From positions 1 through 54,051 of the forward strand of contig CAWUKT010000046.1 in NCBI GenBank assembly GCA_963923035.1: a DNA stretch of 54,051 nucleotides, given 5' to 3'. Source of the stretch: CAWUKT01 sp963923035. Its GTDB lineage: Bacteria; Bacteroidota; Bacteroidia; J057; JADKCL01. This document shows positions 1-7,543 of this stretch, piece by piece. The position numbers and the translations under genes were made by a program. The notes under the pieces were generated by a model that did no database searches, was not told where the DNA came from, and saw only the letters and a program-made list of their open reading frames with translations. Positions within the stretch are counted from its first letter, which is position 1, and each line of letters starts with the position of its first letter.

Positions 1-1
1 C

Positions 2-463
2 CCCCACCCCCCCCCCCCCCGCCCCGCCTCCGCCCCTCCCCGCGCCGGCGGCGGCGCCACACGCGGCGGCGGCGGTGGTTGCGCCCGTGGCGGCGGCGGA
101 GGCGGCTACAACCGTGGCGGCGGCGGTGGATATGACCGTGGCGGCGGCGGCGGCGGCTACAACCGTGGTGGAGGCGGTGGCGGAGGCTACCGTGACAACC
201 GTGGCGGTAGCGGCGGAGGCGGTGGATACCGCGATAACCGCAGTGGTAGCGGCGGAGGCGGTTACAACCGTCGGCGCAACTACGACGAGTACGATGACAG
301 CAAGTACAAGAAGTCTTATGACGAGGAGTACACTTCTTCCGAAACTCGTTACGAAGACGAATTCGCAAGCAATAAAAAGTACGAGGACAACTATACGAGT
401 CACGAGGAGGATACCGAGTCCACAGCAGTGGATGAGACTTCCTTCGAAGAAGATGAGTATTAG
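2..463 (+). CDS. C-terminal part of a Gly/Arg-rich (RGG-type) protein, 5' end outside window
   Basis: The frame that ends at the TAG at 461-463 reads through to the window edge, so the gene is partial. It encodes a short Pro/Ala/Arg stretch, then about 65 residues of Gly-rich repeats of the type GGGGGYNR and GGYRDNR, then an Arg-rich step (NRRRNYDEYDD). It ends in a strongly acidic, Tyr/Ser-rich tail finishing in FEEDEY. RGG/YRG tails of this kind are known on Bacteroidota RNA-binding proteins (RRM type) and some DEAD-box helicases, where they bind RNA without sequence specificity. The folded domain lies outside the window, so the family is not certain. The first 20 bases are almost pure C, which may be a sequencing or assembly-edge artefact. 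A hairpin with a T-run follows at once. Confidence 0.6.
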   Translation, partial: PHPPPPRPASAPPRAGGGATRGGGGGCARGGGGGGYNRGGGGGYDRGGGGGGYNRGGGGGGGYRDNRGGSGGGGGYRDNRSGSGGGGYNRRRNYDEYDDSKYKKSYDEEYTSSETRYEDEFASNKKYEDNYTSHEEDTESTAVDETSFEEDEY

Positions 464-489
464 GATTGATCCTCGGTAAGAATACATTT

Positions 490-516
490 GGGCTGCTCTA
501 CGGAGCGGCCCTTTTT
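490..516 (+). terminator. Intrinsic terminator after the RGG-tail gene
   Basis: A 9-bp stem (GGGCTGCTC / GAGCGGCCC, one wobble pair) with a TACG loop is followed by five T. It lies 26 bp after the stop codon and before the next gene's promoter. Confidence 0.75.
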
Positions 517-551
517 ATATTCGCCCCTCTCTGACCAACCCCTTATTTTAC

Positions 552-583
552 TTGGTACAATTACCCCAAAGGTGATACCTTTG
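552..583 (+). promoter_or_regulatory. Bacteroidota-type promoter for the Fur-family gene
   Basis: A TTG at 552-554 lies 21 bp before TACCTTTG at 576-583, matching the Bacteroidota TTTG / TAnnTTTG consensus. The box ends only 5 bases before the ATG at 589, so the mRNA would be leaderless or nearly so if this promoter is used. Confidence 0.45.
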
Positions 584-588
584 AATGT

Positions 589-1101
589 ATGTCTCAACCC
601 AATAACAAGGCGCTGAACAAGCAGGAAGAAGTCCGGGGGATTTTTGCGGCCTACCTCGACAAGCGGGGCCAACGCAAAACGCCGGAGCGGTTTGCCATCC
701 TGGAAGAGATCTACAACCGGTCGGATCATTTTGATGTGGAGTCGCTCTACATCCAGATGAAGAACAAGAACTACCGCGTGTCCCGGGCCACGGTATACAA
801 TACGCTCGATCTGTTGATCGAGTGCGACCTGGTCAAGAAGCACCAGTTCGGCACGGGCCAGGCCGTCTACGAGAAGTCCTACGGCTACCGCCAGCACGAC
901 CACCTCATTTGCCTCAACTGCGGAGAAGTCCTCGAATTCTGCGATCCCCGCGTCGGGGAAATCCAGAACATGATCGGTGAGCTCCTTCAATTTGACATTC
1001 GCCACCACAGCCTGGTCCTCTACGGAAATTGTGAGCGGCAGAATTGTCCCAATGCCCAGAAGAACGAGGCATCCAACCCCGAATCAACCCCATCAACATG
1101 A
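589..1101 (+). CDS. Fur-family metal/peroxide-responsive transcriptional regulator
   Basis: 170 residues, the normal size for Fur/PerR/Zur proteins. The winged-helix DNA-binding part is in residues 15-85, with a recognition helix around VSRATVYNTLDLL (64-76). The metal-binding dimerisation part follows, with H103, H105, C108 and C111 (HDHLICLNC). A second Cys pair, C148 and C153, fits a structural zinc site. Members repress iron, zinc or peroxide-defence genes when metal-loaded, but the sequence does not show which metal this one senses. Its stop overlaps the next start (ATGA), so it is likely co-transcribed and translationally coupled with the STAS gene. The same Fur-STAS-purA order is common in Bacteroidota. 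The N-terminal extension before the HTH is short and polar. Confidence 0.9.
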   Translation: MSQPNNKALNKQEEVRGIFAAYLDKRGQRKTPERFAILEEIYNRSDHFDVESLYIQMKNKNYRVSRATVYNTLDLLIECDLVKKHQFGTGQAVYEKSYGYRQHDHLICLNCGEVLEFCDPRVGEIQNMIGELLQFDIRHHSLVLYGNCERQNCPNAQKNEASNPESTPST

Positions 1102-1445
1102 AGTATACCTACGAAGTCCAACCGAACCGCATCGGCTTGTTCAAGTTGGAAGGCAACCTGATCGGCGAAAGCGACGGGATGGAACTGACCAACCTGTTCA
1201 ATGAAGAAATGGAAGATGGGGTCAGCAATTTTGTCGTCGACCTTACCGAACTCCAGCACATCAATTCCAGCGGTCTGGGCGTCCTGATTACCCTTTTGAC
1301 CAAAGCCCGAAAAAAGGATGGCGAATTGGTTCTGGTAAAACCCTCCGATTATATCCGTAATCTCCTGATCATCACCAAGCTCGACAAGATTTTTCAGATC
1401 TTCGACACGGTAGATTTGGCGATGAAGGAATTGGAAGCGAATTAA
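1098..1445 (+). CDS. STAS-domain anti-sigma factor antagonist-like protein
   Basis: 115 residues making up a single STAS domain, as in SpoIIAA/RsbV. The diagnostic loop is HINSSGLGVL (54-63), where S57 or S58 would be the phosphorylated serine that switches binding to an anti-sigma factor kinase. The ATG at 1098 was chosen because it overlaps the Fur stop as ATGA and gives a full STAS start (MKYTYEV). An in-frame upstream start would lie inside the Fur gene. No anti-sigma kinase or SpoIIE-type phosphatase is visible in this window, so partner and pathway are unknown. In Bacteroidota, stand-alone STAS proteins of this type often sit beside purA. Confidence 0.88.
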   Translation: MKYTYEVQPNRIGLFKLEGNLIGESDGMELTNLFNEEMEDGVSNFVVDLTELQHINSSGLGVLITLLTKARKKDGELVLVKPSDYIRNLLIITKLDKIFQIFDTVDLAMKELEAN

Positions 1446-1508
1446 AAAATACCCACCTTTGCGGCGGTCCGGGTCACATCGGTCCGGAGAAAAATTATTG
1501 ATCGAGCG

Positions 1509-2780
1509 ATGGCCGTAGATGTACTGTTAGGATTGCAGTGGGGAGACGAAGGCAAAGGAAAAATTGTCGACGTATTTACCCCCAAATATGATATCGTAGC
1601 CCGCTTCCAGGGTGGTCCCAATGCCGGACATACGATCGAATTCGAAGGACAAAAGCATGTCCTCCACCTCATCCCCTCCGGAATCTTTCACGAAACTTGT
1701 ACCTGCCTGATCGGCAATGGCGTCGTCATTGACCCGGTGATCCTCCGGCGGGAAATCGAGCAGTTGATTGCGGCTGGAGTCGGCGTCCGGGAAAAGCTCC
1801 GGATCGCCCGTCGCGCCAACCTCATTCTGCCCACCCACAAGTTGCTGGATGCCGCCAGCGAGGCGGCCAAGGGGGAGAAAAAGATTGGCTCTACCCTGAA
1901 AGGCATCGGCCCGACCTACCGCGACAAAATCGGCCGCTCCGGCCTCCGCATCGGAGACGTCGGCACCGCGCGCTTCCAAGCCCGCTACAACGATACCGTC
2001 GCCCGGCACCGCGCCCTCCTCGACCACCACGGATTCGAATACGACCTCGAGCCGCTCGAAACCGCCTTTTTCGAAGCCCTGGAATACATCACCAGCTTCG
2101 ACCTGGTGGACAGCACCCACTTCCTCCACGACGCCCTCGACAATGGACTGAGCGTCCTGGCCGAAGGCGCCCAGGGAACCCTCCTCGACATCGACTTTGG
2201 CAGCTACCCCTTCGTGACCAGCTCCAATACCGTCACCGCCGGTGCCTGTACCGGCCTGGGCCTTGCGCCCACAGAGATTCGCCGGGTCTTTGGCATCTTC
2301 AAGGCCTATTGTACCCGCGTCGGCAGCGGCCCCTTCCCCACCGAGCTGCTCGGTGATGATGGCGAAGCCCTGCGCCAAGCCGGCCATGAATTTGGCGCGA
2401 CGACGGGGCGTCCCCGGCGCACCGGCTGGCTCGACCTCGTCGCCCTCCGCTATGCCATTCGCCTGAATGGCGTGACCGACCTCATCATGACCAAGTCGGA
2501 TGTCCTGACCTTCATGGACGAAATCAAGGTCTGTACCTCCTACCAAATGGACAGCCGCCAAGTTGACCATCTCCCCTACGACCTCGAAGCCGAGATCGAT
2601 CCGGTCTATACTGCTTTCCCGGCCTGGAAAGAGGACCTGACCGGCATCCGGGACAAGGCTGACCTCCCCCAATCCATCATGGACTATATCCATTGGCTGG
2701 AACAAGAATTGCGCATTCCCATCACGTACCTTTCGGTCGGTCCGGACCGGGCCCAGACGCTCGACATGGCCCGGGGCTGA
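1509..2780 (+). CDS. purA: Adenylosuccinate synthetase
   Basis: 423 residues, the usual length. It catalyses IMP + GTP + aspartate to adenylosuccinate, the first committed step from IMP to AMP, in the cytoplasm. Near the N-terminus are the GTP/IMP loop GDEGKGK (12-18) and GPNAGHT (about 36-42). The conserved TTGRPRRTGWLDL, which contributes to nucleotide and aspartate binding, lies in the last third. The start ATG follows a possible CACCTTTG promoter box at 1454-1461. The stop overlaps the start of pabB (TGATG), which suggests translational coupling. All expected motifs are intact. Confidence 0.97.
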   Translation: MAVDVLLGLQWGDEGKGKIVDVFTPKYDIVARFQGGPNAGHTIEFEGQKHVLHLIPSGIFHETCTCLIGNGVVIDPVILRREIEQLIAAGVGVREKLRIARRANLILPTHKLLDAASEAAKGEKKIGSTLKGIGPTYRDKIGRSGLRIGDVGTARFQARYNDTVARHRALLDHHGFEYDLEPLETAFFEALEYITSFDLVDSTHFLHDALDNGLSVLAEGAQGTLLDIDFGSYPFVTSSNTVTAGACTGLGLAPTEIRRVFGIFKAYCTRVGSGPFPTELLGDDGEALRQAGHEFGATTGRPRRTGWLDLVALRYAIRLNGVTDLIMTKSDVLTFMDEIKVCTSYQMDSRQVDHLPYDLEAEIDPVYTAFPAWKEDLTGIRDKADLPQSIMDYIHWLEQELRIPITYLSVGPDRAQTLDMARG

Positions 2781-4027
2781 TGCGGCGGATTTCTCCCGCC
2801 GAAGATGCACGCAAGAAGAGCCTCCTCGCGTGGGCGGCCCAATTTCCTTATTGTACCTATCTCGACAGCTGCGGGACCGATGTGGATCGGTACAGCCAGT
2901 ACAATTTCATCATTGCCGTCGCGAATGCGGAGGCTCCGGTCGTGGAGAGCTGGGCGGCATTGGGACAAATGGAATTGGGGGAATGGTGGTTTGGCGCATT
3001 GACCTACGACCTCAAAAACGAATTTGAACCCCAACTCCACACTTCTTCCCCAGCCGCAGTGCCTTTTCCTTCCCTCCGTTTTTTCCGCCCCCACACCATC
3101 ATCTACCAACCAAAAGGCTCCCAGGAACTCATTGTGGAGGGAAAAACGCCGAATTGGGAGGGGAGTCAGTTGAAAGAGGCGGGTGTGGAAGCCAAAGGAA
3201 AATTGACGAGCAATTTCAGTAAGGCCCAATACCTGGAAACGATCCAACGGCTGCGGGAGCATATTCGGGAGGGGGATTGCTACGAAATCAACCTCGCCCA
3301 AAACTTCACGGTTCCCGCCCGGGTGGCCCACCCGGAAAGTCTTTGGCGGCGGCTGACCGAGGTCTCTCCCACCCCATTTGCCGTGTATGGCCGCTGGCAG
3401 GATGTCCATCTGCTCTGCGCCTCTCCCGAGCGCTTCCTGCAATTGCAGGAGGATACCCTGACCACCCAACCCATCAAGGGCACTTCGCCCCGCGCCCGCC
3501 AACGTGCGCGCGACCGGGAACTGGCCCGGGAGCTTCGCCAGTCCATCAAGGAACAGGCCGAGAATGTCATGATTGTCGATTTGTCGCGCCACGACCTGTA
3601 CCAAAGTGCGGTCGTCAATGGCGTCACGGTGCCGCACCTCTTCGAGGTGCAGAGTTTTGCAAAGGTGCACCACCTCGTCTCGACGGTCCAGGCGACCAAG
3701 CGCCCCGACGTGGGCCGGTTTCAGGCCCTCGCCCGGATGTTTCCGCCCGGCTCGATGACGGGCGCGCCCAAGTTCAAGACCTGTCAACTCATTGACGGCT
3801 ATGAACCCGCGGCCCGCGGGCTCTACTCCGGCTCCGTCGGGTACTTTGATCCCCGGGGCAATTTTGATTTCAATGTGGTCATCCGGTCGATGGTCTACGA
3901 TGCCTCGCAGGAGGTCATCAGCTACCACATGGGCGGCGCGATTACCTGGGACAGCGACCCCGCCCGGGAATACGAAGAAACCCTGGTCAAGGCCCGGGCC
4001 ATCCGCCAGGTGCTCGGGGAACAATAA
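2780..4027 (+). CDS. pabB: Aminodeoxychorismate synthase component I (PabB)
   Basis: 415 residues of the chorismate-binding family (TrpE/PabB/MenF). It would aminate chorismate to 4-amino-4-deoxychorismate for folate synthesis, using ammonia from a glutaminase partner. The signature PIKGT carries the Lys that PabB uses as nucleophile; TrpE has PIAGT, so the assignment favours PabB. Other family motifs present are AENVMIVDL, GSMTGAPK and SGSVGYF. The start at 2780 overlaps the purA stop (TGATG); a longer in-frame start at 2693 would lie inside purA and is rejected. No pabA or pabC is adjacent. The N-terminal half is the less conserved TrpE-like N domain. Confidence 0.9.
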   Translation: MRRISPAEDARKKSLLAWAAQFPYCTYLDSCGTDVDRYSQYNFIIAVANAEAPVVESWAALGQMELGEWWFGALTYDLKNEFEPQLHTSSPAAVPFPSLRFFRPHTIIYQPKGSQELIVEGKTPNWEGSQLKEAGVEAKGKLTSNFSKAQYLETIQRLREHIREGDCYEINLAQNFTVPARVAHPESLWRRLTEVSPTPFAVYGRWQDVHLLCASPERFLQLQEDTLTTQPIKGTSPRARQRARDRELARELRQSIKEQAENVMIVDLSRHDLYQSAVVNGVTVPHLFEVQSFAKVHHLVSTVQATKRPDVGRFQALARMFPPGSMTGAPKFKTCQLIDGYEPAARGLYSGSVGYFDPRGNFDFNVVIRSMVYDASQEVISYHMGGAITWDSDPAREYEETLVKARAIRQVLGEQ

Positions 4028-4144
4028 GCCCTATTTTTATGGTCTCAAGTCCTTATGAGCAGGTCTCAATTCATTGAATGAGGCGAAAATGGCGTCCAAA
4101 GGCCGTTTGTTTGTGTCATCACTTCAACTCAAAACACATTTCTG

Positions 4145-4801
4145 ATGATACAACGATTCTCATTCTCCCTGCTCGCCGTCCTGCTCATCTTCTCCGCCCA
4201 CCCGGCTTTTTCCCAGTCCAATCCCGCCAATTTAACCAACAGCGCGAACATCGTTTTTGGCCTGAGCCAGCCCTTGCTCGGCGGCTTCAACATTGAGGGA
4301 AATGTTCTGTACAAGCGCCTGGTCGTCGACTATTCGCACGGCGTTTCCCTGAACCTCGACAATGAATTTCTCCGGGACGGGGCACAGGAACAAGGCCTGG
4401 CCGTTCACATCCCGTTTACCACCGGATTTGGAGTGGGCTATCGCTTCAACGATTGGCTGAACCTCCGGGTGGAGCCCAAATGGCACCGCTTCGAACTGTA
4501 CTATGATGGCGAAGCCCAAACCGCGGCCAACCGCATTGCGGACTATACCAGCTTCTCCCTCGGCCTGGGACTGTACGGCAATTTTCGTCCGTTCAAGCAC
4601 CAGGACAATTTCCTGAAGGGGATCATGGTGGCTCCCAGCGTCCGGTGGTGGCCCGAGGTCAGTACCACCCTCGACAACAACCAATTGACCTACCAAAACG
4701 AACAGACGGGCCGCACTGAAGTCCACGAATCGCTGGCCATTGGGGTCGCGAATACGCCCTGGCTGGTGAATGTGAGTGTCGGTTACGGCGTCACGTTCTG
4801 A
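4145..4801 (+). CDS. Putative outer-membrane beta-barrel protein
   Basis: 218 residues. A typical signal peptide covers residues 1-24 (hydrophobic core LLAVLLIF, cleavage near AFSQS). The rest alternates hydrophobic and polar residues in short strands rich in Gly, Tyr and Phe (VGYRFNDWLNLRVEPKW, SLGLGLYGNF, VNVSVGYGVTF) and ends in Phe. That is the pattern of small outer-membrane barrels, whose terminal aromatic residue is recognised by BamA. I recognise no specific family. It lies 117 bp after pabB and is probably a separate transcript. The role is unknown. Confidence 0.65.
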   Translation: MIQRFSFSLLAVLLIFSAHPAFSQSNPANLTNSANIVFGLSQPLLGGFNIEGNVLYKRLVVDYSHGVSLNLDNEFLRDGAQEQGLAVHIPFTTGFGVGYRFNDWLNLRVEPKWHRFELYYDGEAQTAANRIADYTSFSLGLGLYGNFRPFKHQDNFLKGIMVAPSVRWWPEVSTTLDNNQLTYQNEQTGRTEVHESLAIGVANTPWLVNVSVGYGVTF

Positions 4802-4874
4802 TTCATCGGCACCTCTATATACGTCACATGAACTCCGGCGGGCCTTGGGTCGGCCGGAGTTTGTATCTTGGGGC

Positions 4875-5402
4875 ATGGAATCTTCCCACCTCAGCGCCTG
4901 GCAGGCCGTTCCCTCAGATCGCCAATGGAAATATGCTTATTGCGAGCGGGAACGCCGCTTTCTGCTCGGCGCGCTGCCCGACCAGCCGGAAATCAAGCCT
5001 GCCATGTCCCTCCGGGACAAGTACCTCCACGGCTCCCATTTCCGCCTGCGCCACGCCGACAATGGCCAAAGCGTTGAGTACAAGCTGCAAAAGAAATTGC
5101 GCTTGGAGGAAGGCCATACCGATCAATTGTGGAACAGCACCATTTATATCAGCGAAGCTGAATACGCACTTTTTGAGCCCTTGCCGGGCATTTGGTTGGA
5201 GAAGCGGCGCACTTTTTATGCCGGCCCCGCCGGAGAAACCATCTGCGTGGATGAAATCCAGCGGGGGGGCACCACATTGTGGATTGCAGAGGTGGAATTC
5301 GACTCCGAAGCTGCCATGGCCGCCTATGCCTTTCCCTGGGATTTCCAGCGGGAAATCACCAATGTACCGGGCTGGTCGAGCTTTGATTTGGCGGGAGATT
5401 GA
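4875..5402 (+). CDS. CYTH-domain protein (triphosphate tunnel metalloenzyme family)
   Basis: 175 residues. The CYTH signature is visible: an ExExR/K-like start (CERERRF, about residues 17-23), charged strand motifs HFRLRHAD and YKLQKKLRL, then TFYAG, CVDEI and WIAEVEF near the end. CYTH proteins fold as an eight-strand tunnel that binds triphosphates with acidic and basic residues. Known activities are inorganic triphosphatase, thiamine triphosphatase and class IV adenylate cyclase. The substrate here cannot be told from sequence. The ATG at 4875 was chosen because it begins just before the conserved core. The longer frame from 4776 would overlap the barrel gene and adds unconserved Ser/Arg-rich sequence. 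Confidence 0.75.
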   Translation: MESSHLSAWQAVPSDRQWKYAYCERERRFLLGALPDQPEIKPAMSLRDKYLHGSHFRLRHADNGQSVEYKLQKKLRLEEGHTDQLWNSTIYISEAEYALFEPLPGIWLEKRRTFYAGPAGETICVDEIQRGGTTLWIAEVEFDSEAAMAAYAFPWDFQREITNVPGWSSFDLAGD

Positions 5403-5428
5403 GCGCCATTTTTCGTATCTTACTACCA

Positions 5429-6190
5429 ATGAAATATTTGCTGCTCCTCCTCTTTGCCTTCGCTTTTTCGCTTTCTCTTTCCGCCCAGTCTTCCTTTCCC
5501 GCCCAGCAATACGTCGATTTCCGCGGGAATATTGACGAGAAATACCCCATTGCGATGTCGCTCCACTTTGATGGCGAGGACCAGCTCCGCGGCGCTTACT
5601 ATTACCTCAAGTATGGCAAGCGGATTGAATTGGCGGGGATCATCAAGAAAAATGGGGAGGTCGTGATGGCGGAATCCAATGCGGAAGGGGAGAAAAATGG
5701 GGAGTTTCGGGGGAAAATGAAGGCGGATGGAGAGGAATGGGTCTTTTCGGGCAATTGGAAGAATACGGAAGGCAGCAAAAAACTGAAGTTCCAGGTAAAG
5801 GGCCGGACCATGGGCATCGGGCCCGATGAGTTGGGGCACCGCTACCGGAATGCAGGGACGGAATTGAGCGATGCGGAGGTGGAGCAATACGTGTATGATC
5901 TCCGCGAGGCGATCCGGGTGGGCGATGAGGAGACGGTCTGGGATTTAAGTGGGGGCAATATCCGGGTGAATAAATCCGTTGATGGAGAGGTGACCCAATT
6001 TTACCTGGACAACCAGGCCGATTTTGAGGATCGGTACAGCGAAGTCTTCAATTCGGAAGTGCTGGATCGGGTCAAAAAGGCGGAGCCCTTCCAGCTGTTT
6101 GCCAATTCTGAAGGAATCATGCTGGGAAGCGGGGTGATCTGGCTGCGGCCGGATGGCAACCGGATCCGGTTGTACGTCGTCAACCAATAG
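5429..6190 (+). CDS. Exported protein of unknown function
   Basis: 253 residues. A signal peptide is clear: MKYLLLLLFAFAF followed by SLSLSAQS, with cleavage after SAQ. The mature part has many Gly/Lys/Glu-containing short strands (YYYLKYGKRIELAGIIKKNGE, then EWVFSGNWKNTEGSK), suggesting an all-beta N-terminal half. A mixed C-terminal half has a charged helix near 160-185. I recognise no family. The start is the ATG directly before the signal peptide; an upstream in-frame start at 5399 would overlap the CYTH stop and spoil the signal sequence. It starts 26 bp after the CYTH gene and may share its transcript. Confidence 0.7.
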   Translation: MKYLLLLLFAFAFSLSLSAQSSFPAQQYVDFRGNIDEKYPIAMSLHFDGEDQLRGAYYYLKYGKRIELAGIIKKNGEVVMAESNAEGEKNGEFRGKMKADGEEWVFSGNWKNTEGSKKLKFQVKGRTMGIGPDELGHRYRNAGTELSDAEVEQYVYDLREAIRVGDEETVWDLSGGNIRVNKSVDGEVTQFYLDNQADFEDRYSEVFNSEVLDRVKKAEPFQLFANSEGIMLGSGVIWLRPDGNRIRLYVVNQ

Positions 6191-6501
6191 GGCGTCGCAC
6201 ATACGACAGGGAATGCGTTGGGTTTCAAAAAATTCACATTCCCATTGACCTTTTATACTTTTTTAATATCTTCGTGCTGCAAAATTTATTTCCCCTCCCG
6301 CACAATATTTCCCAAATTTCTTACGGCAATTTAAAAGTGTTCCAAAATGGAACAGTCAGTTGTTTCATTTTGGAACAGTGAAACACATTTTCTTTTGACA
6401 TTTTCGCCATAACAAACTGACAACCAATTCACTATCGCTTTGGCACAGGCTTTGCCATTCTGTAAGCGTTGACACACAAAAACTTAAAAGTTTAAACCGA
6501 C
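6191..6501. other. Intergenic region with a nested palindrome cluster
   Basis: This 311-bp stretch holds no credible gene. It is clearly A+T-richer than its flanks and contains the inverted repeats described at 6338-6385. It probably carries the promoter and operators of the small exported protein gene that follows. Confidence 0.6.
6338..6385. promoter_or_regulatory. Nested inverted repeats, candidate operator
   Basis: Three overlapping dyads are seen. TGTTCC-N5-GGAACA lies at 6338-6354. The 10-bp arms GTTCCAAAAT (6339-6348) and ATTTTGGAAC (6367-6376) form a second. TGTTTCA (6361-6367) and TGAAACA (6379-6385) form a third. GGAACAGT occurs twice as a direct repeat 23 bp apart. The cluster is about 115 bp upstream of the next start codon. 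No T-run follows, so it looks like a protein-binding region and not a terminator. The regulator is unknown. Confidence 0.5.
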
Positions 6502-6849
6502 GTGAAACAGATTAAACAACTCCTCATCGCACTCCTCTTCTCCGCCGCCAGCTTCAGCGCTGCCTTTGCCGGAGGAAACTCCTACGGACAGCCCGTAGAC
6601 AACGCCGCAGCTCTTCAAGAGCGCGTCCAAGACCTGATCCACGTACCTGTGAATGGCCGTGACCTCAATGGCACCCTGGAACTGGTATTCCGGATCGACG
6701 ACTTCGGTCGGATCGAAGTTCTCACCGTAGATGGAAAAGACACTTACATGACGAAGCAAGTCGAAACTGACCTCGACAACCAGCGTATCAACGTTGCTCA
6801 AGAGTTCACGGGTAAGGTCTTCCGCATGAAGCTCCGCTACGGTTCCTAA
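6502..6849 (+). CDS. Small exported protein, paralog of the next gene
   Basis: 115 residues starting with GTG at 6502. A signal peptide covers residues 1-23 (LLIALLFSAASFSAAFAGG). The mature part of about 90 residues reads as a short helix (VDNAAALQERVQDLIH), two strands (LNGTLELVFRIDDFGRIEVLTVDG), a helix (YMTKQVETDLDNQRI) and a last strand (FRMKLRY). This order resembles the TonB C-terminal (energy-transducer-like) fold, but the similarity is only by pattern. It has the same length and layout as the gene 47 bp downstream, so the two look like a tandem duplication. The function is unknown. The palindrome cluster upstream suggests specific regulation. Confidence 0.7.
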   Translation: MKQIKQLLIALLFSAASFSAAFAGGNSYGQPVDNAAALQERVQDLIHVPVNGRDLNGTLELVFRIDDFGRIEVLTVDGKDTYMTKQVETDLDNQRINVAQEFTGKVFRMKLRYGS

Positions 6850-6896
6850 CCCTTGCCAAATTTACAGTTGGTTTTAACTATAAAATATAAACTATC

Positions 6897-7244
6897 ATGA
6901 CCCAAGCTATCTCACTCAAATCCGTTGCCCTTTTCGCCCTGTTGACCCTCGCCACCTTCGGCATCACCTTTGCAGGTCCCGGCGGAAAGAAAGCCCAAAG
7001 CGTCTCCAACCAGATCCACGAAATGATCGCTTACCCCGAGGTAAAAGTCGATCTCACTGGTGAGGCCCTCCTCGTCTTCACTGTCAATGAAGACAGCGAA
7101 ATTAAGGTCAAAGGTGTGTTCGGTACCAATGATGAATTGATCCACCACATCGAGACCACCCTCAAAGACAAGTCCGTTGACCTGAATGGTCTGGAAAACG
7201 ATGGTGAATTCCAGGTCAAGATCAAGTTCAACGACATCCGATAA
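6897..7244 (+). CDS. Small exported protein, paralog of the previous gene
   Basis: 115 residues, exactly the length of its upstream neighbour. A signal peptide covers residues 1-26 (SVALFALLTLATFGITFAG). The mature part repeats the neighbour's pattern: helix (VSNQIHEMIAYP), strands (LTGEALLVFTVNEDSEIKVKGV), helix (LIHHIETTLKDK) and a closing strand (FQVKIKF). The two diverge strongly in sequence, so the duplication is old. Both were probably transcribed together and end before the hairpins at 7271-7290 and 7445-7475. No enzyme motifs are seen. A TonB-C-like periplasmic interaction domain is one possibility. Confidence 0.7.
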   Translation: MTQAISLKSVALFALLTLATFGITFAGPGGKKAQSVSNQIHEMIAYPEVKVDLTGEALLVFTVNEDSEIKVKGVFGTNDELIHHIETTLKDKSVDLNGLENDGEFQVKIKFNDIR

Positions 7245-7444
7245 ACAATGCGCTTTAATTCATGGTTTTTGTCCGTCCCTAATTACGGACCGTTCTTTCA
7301 AAATTAACTTTTGGTTGTCTATTGAAAGGTACCTGCCTCCCACCACTTTTTGACCTCAAGGAACCATAAACACTTCTAGTCCTTTTCTTTTCATACTCCT
7401 TGTAGCGCAAAAAAAATAGTTCGGTGGGGGGCGGTATCAGAATT

Positions 7445-7475
7445 AACCGGCGGGGCTTTCCTTCCGGTTTTTTTT
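7445..7475 (+). terminator. Intrinsic terminator upstream of the ABC ATPase gene
   Basis: AACCGG and CCGGTT arms around a 13-base loop are followed by a run of T. A second small hairpin (GTCCGT / ACGGAC) lies at 7271-7290, closer to the paralog pair. Either could end that transcript. Confidence 0.55.
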
Positions 7476-7543
7476 GTCCTGAGAAATCCACAACCAAATT
7501 CGCGAGGTATCCTGAATATTTCAGAAATTCGAGGGTCAATACT

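Noticed and set aside
75..479. Ala/Val-rich open frame over the RGG tail region
   Set aside because: It is out of frame with the Gly/Arg/Tyr repeats and acidic tail that end at 463, and its composition (AAVAAA runs) is a frame-shifted reading of Gly codons.
1527..2810. 427-codon open frame antisense to purA
   Set aside because: purA has full family motifs. Long antisense frames are expected in GC-rich coding DNA, and this one has no recognisable domain.
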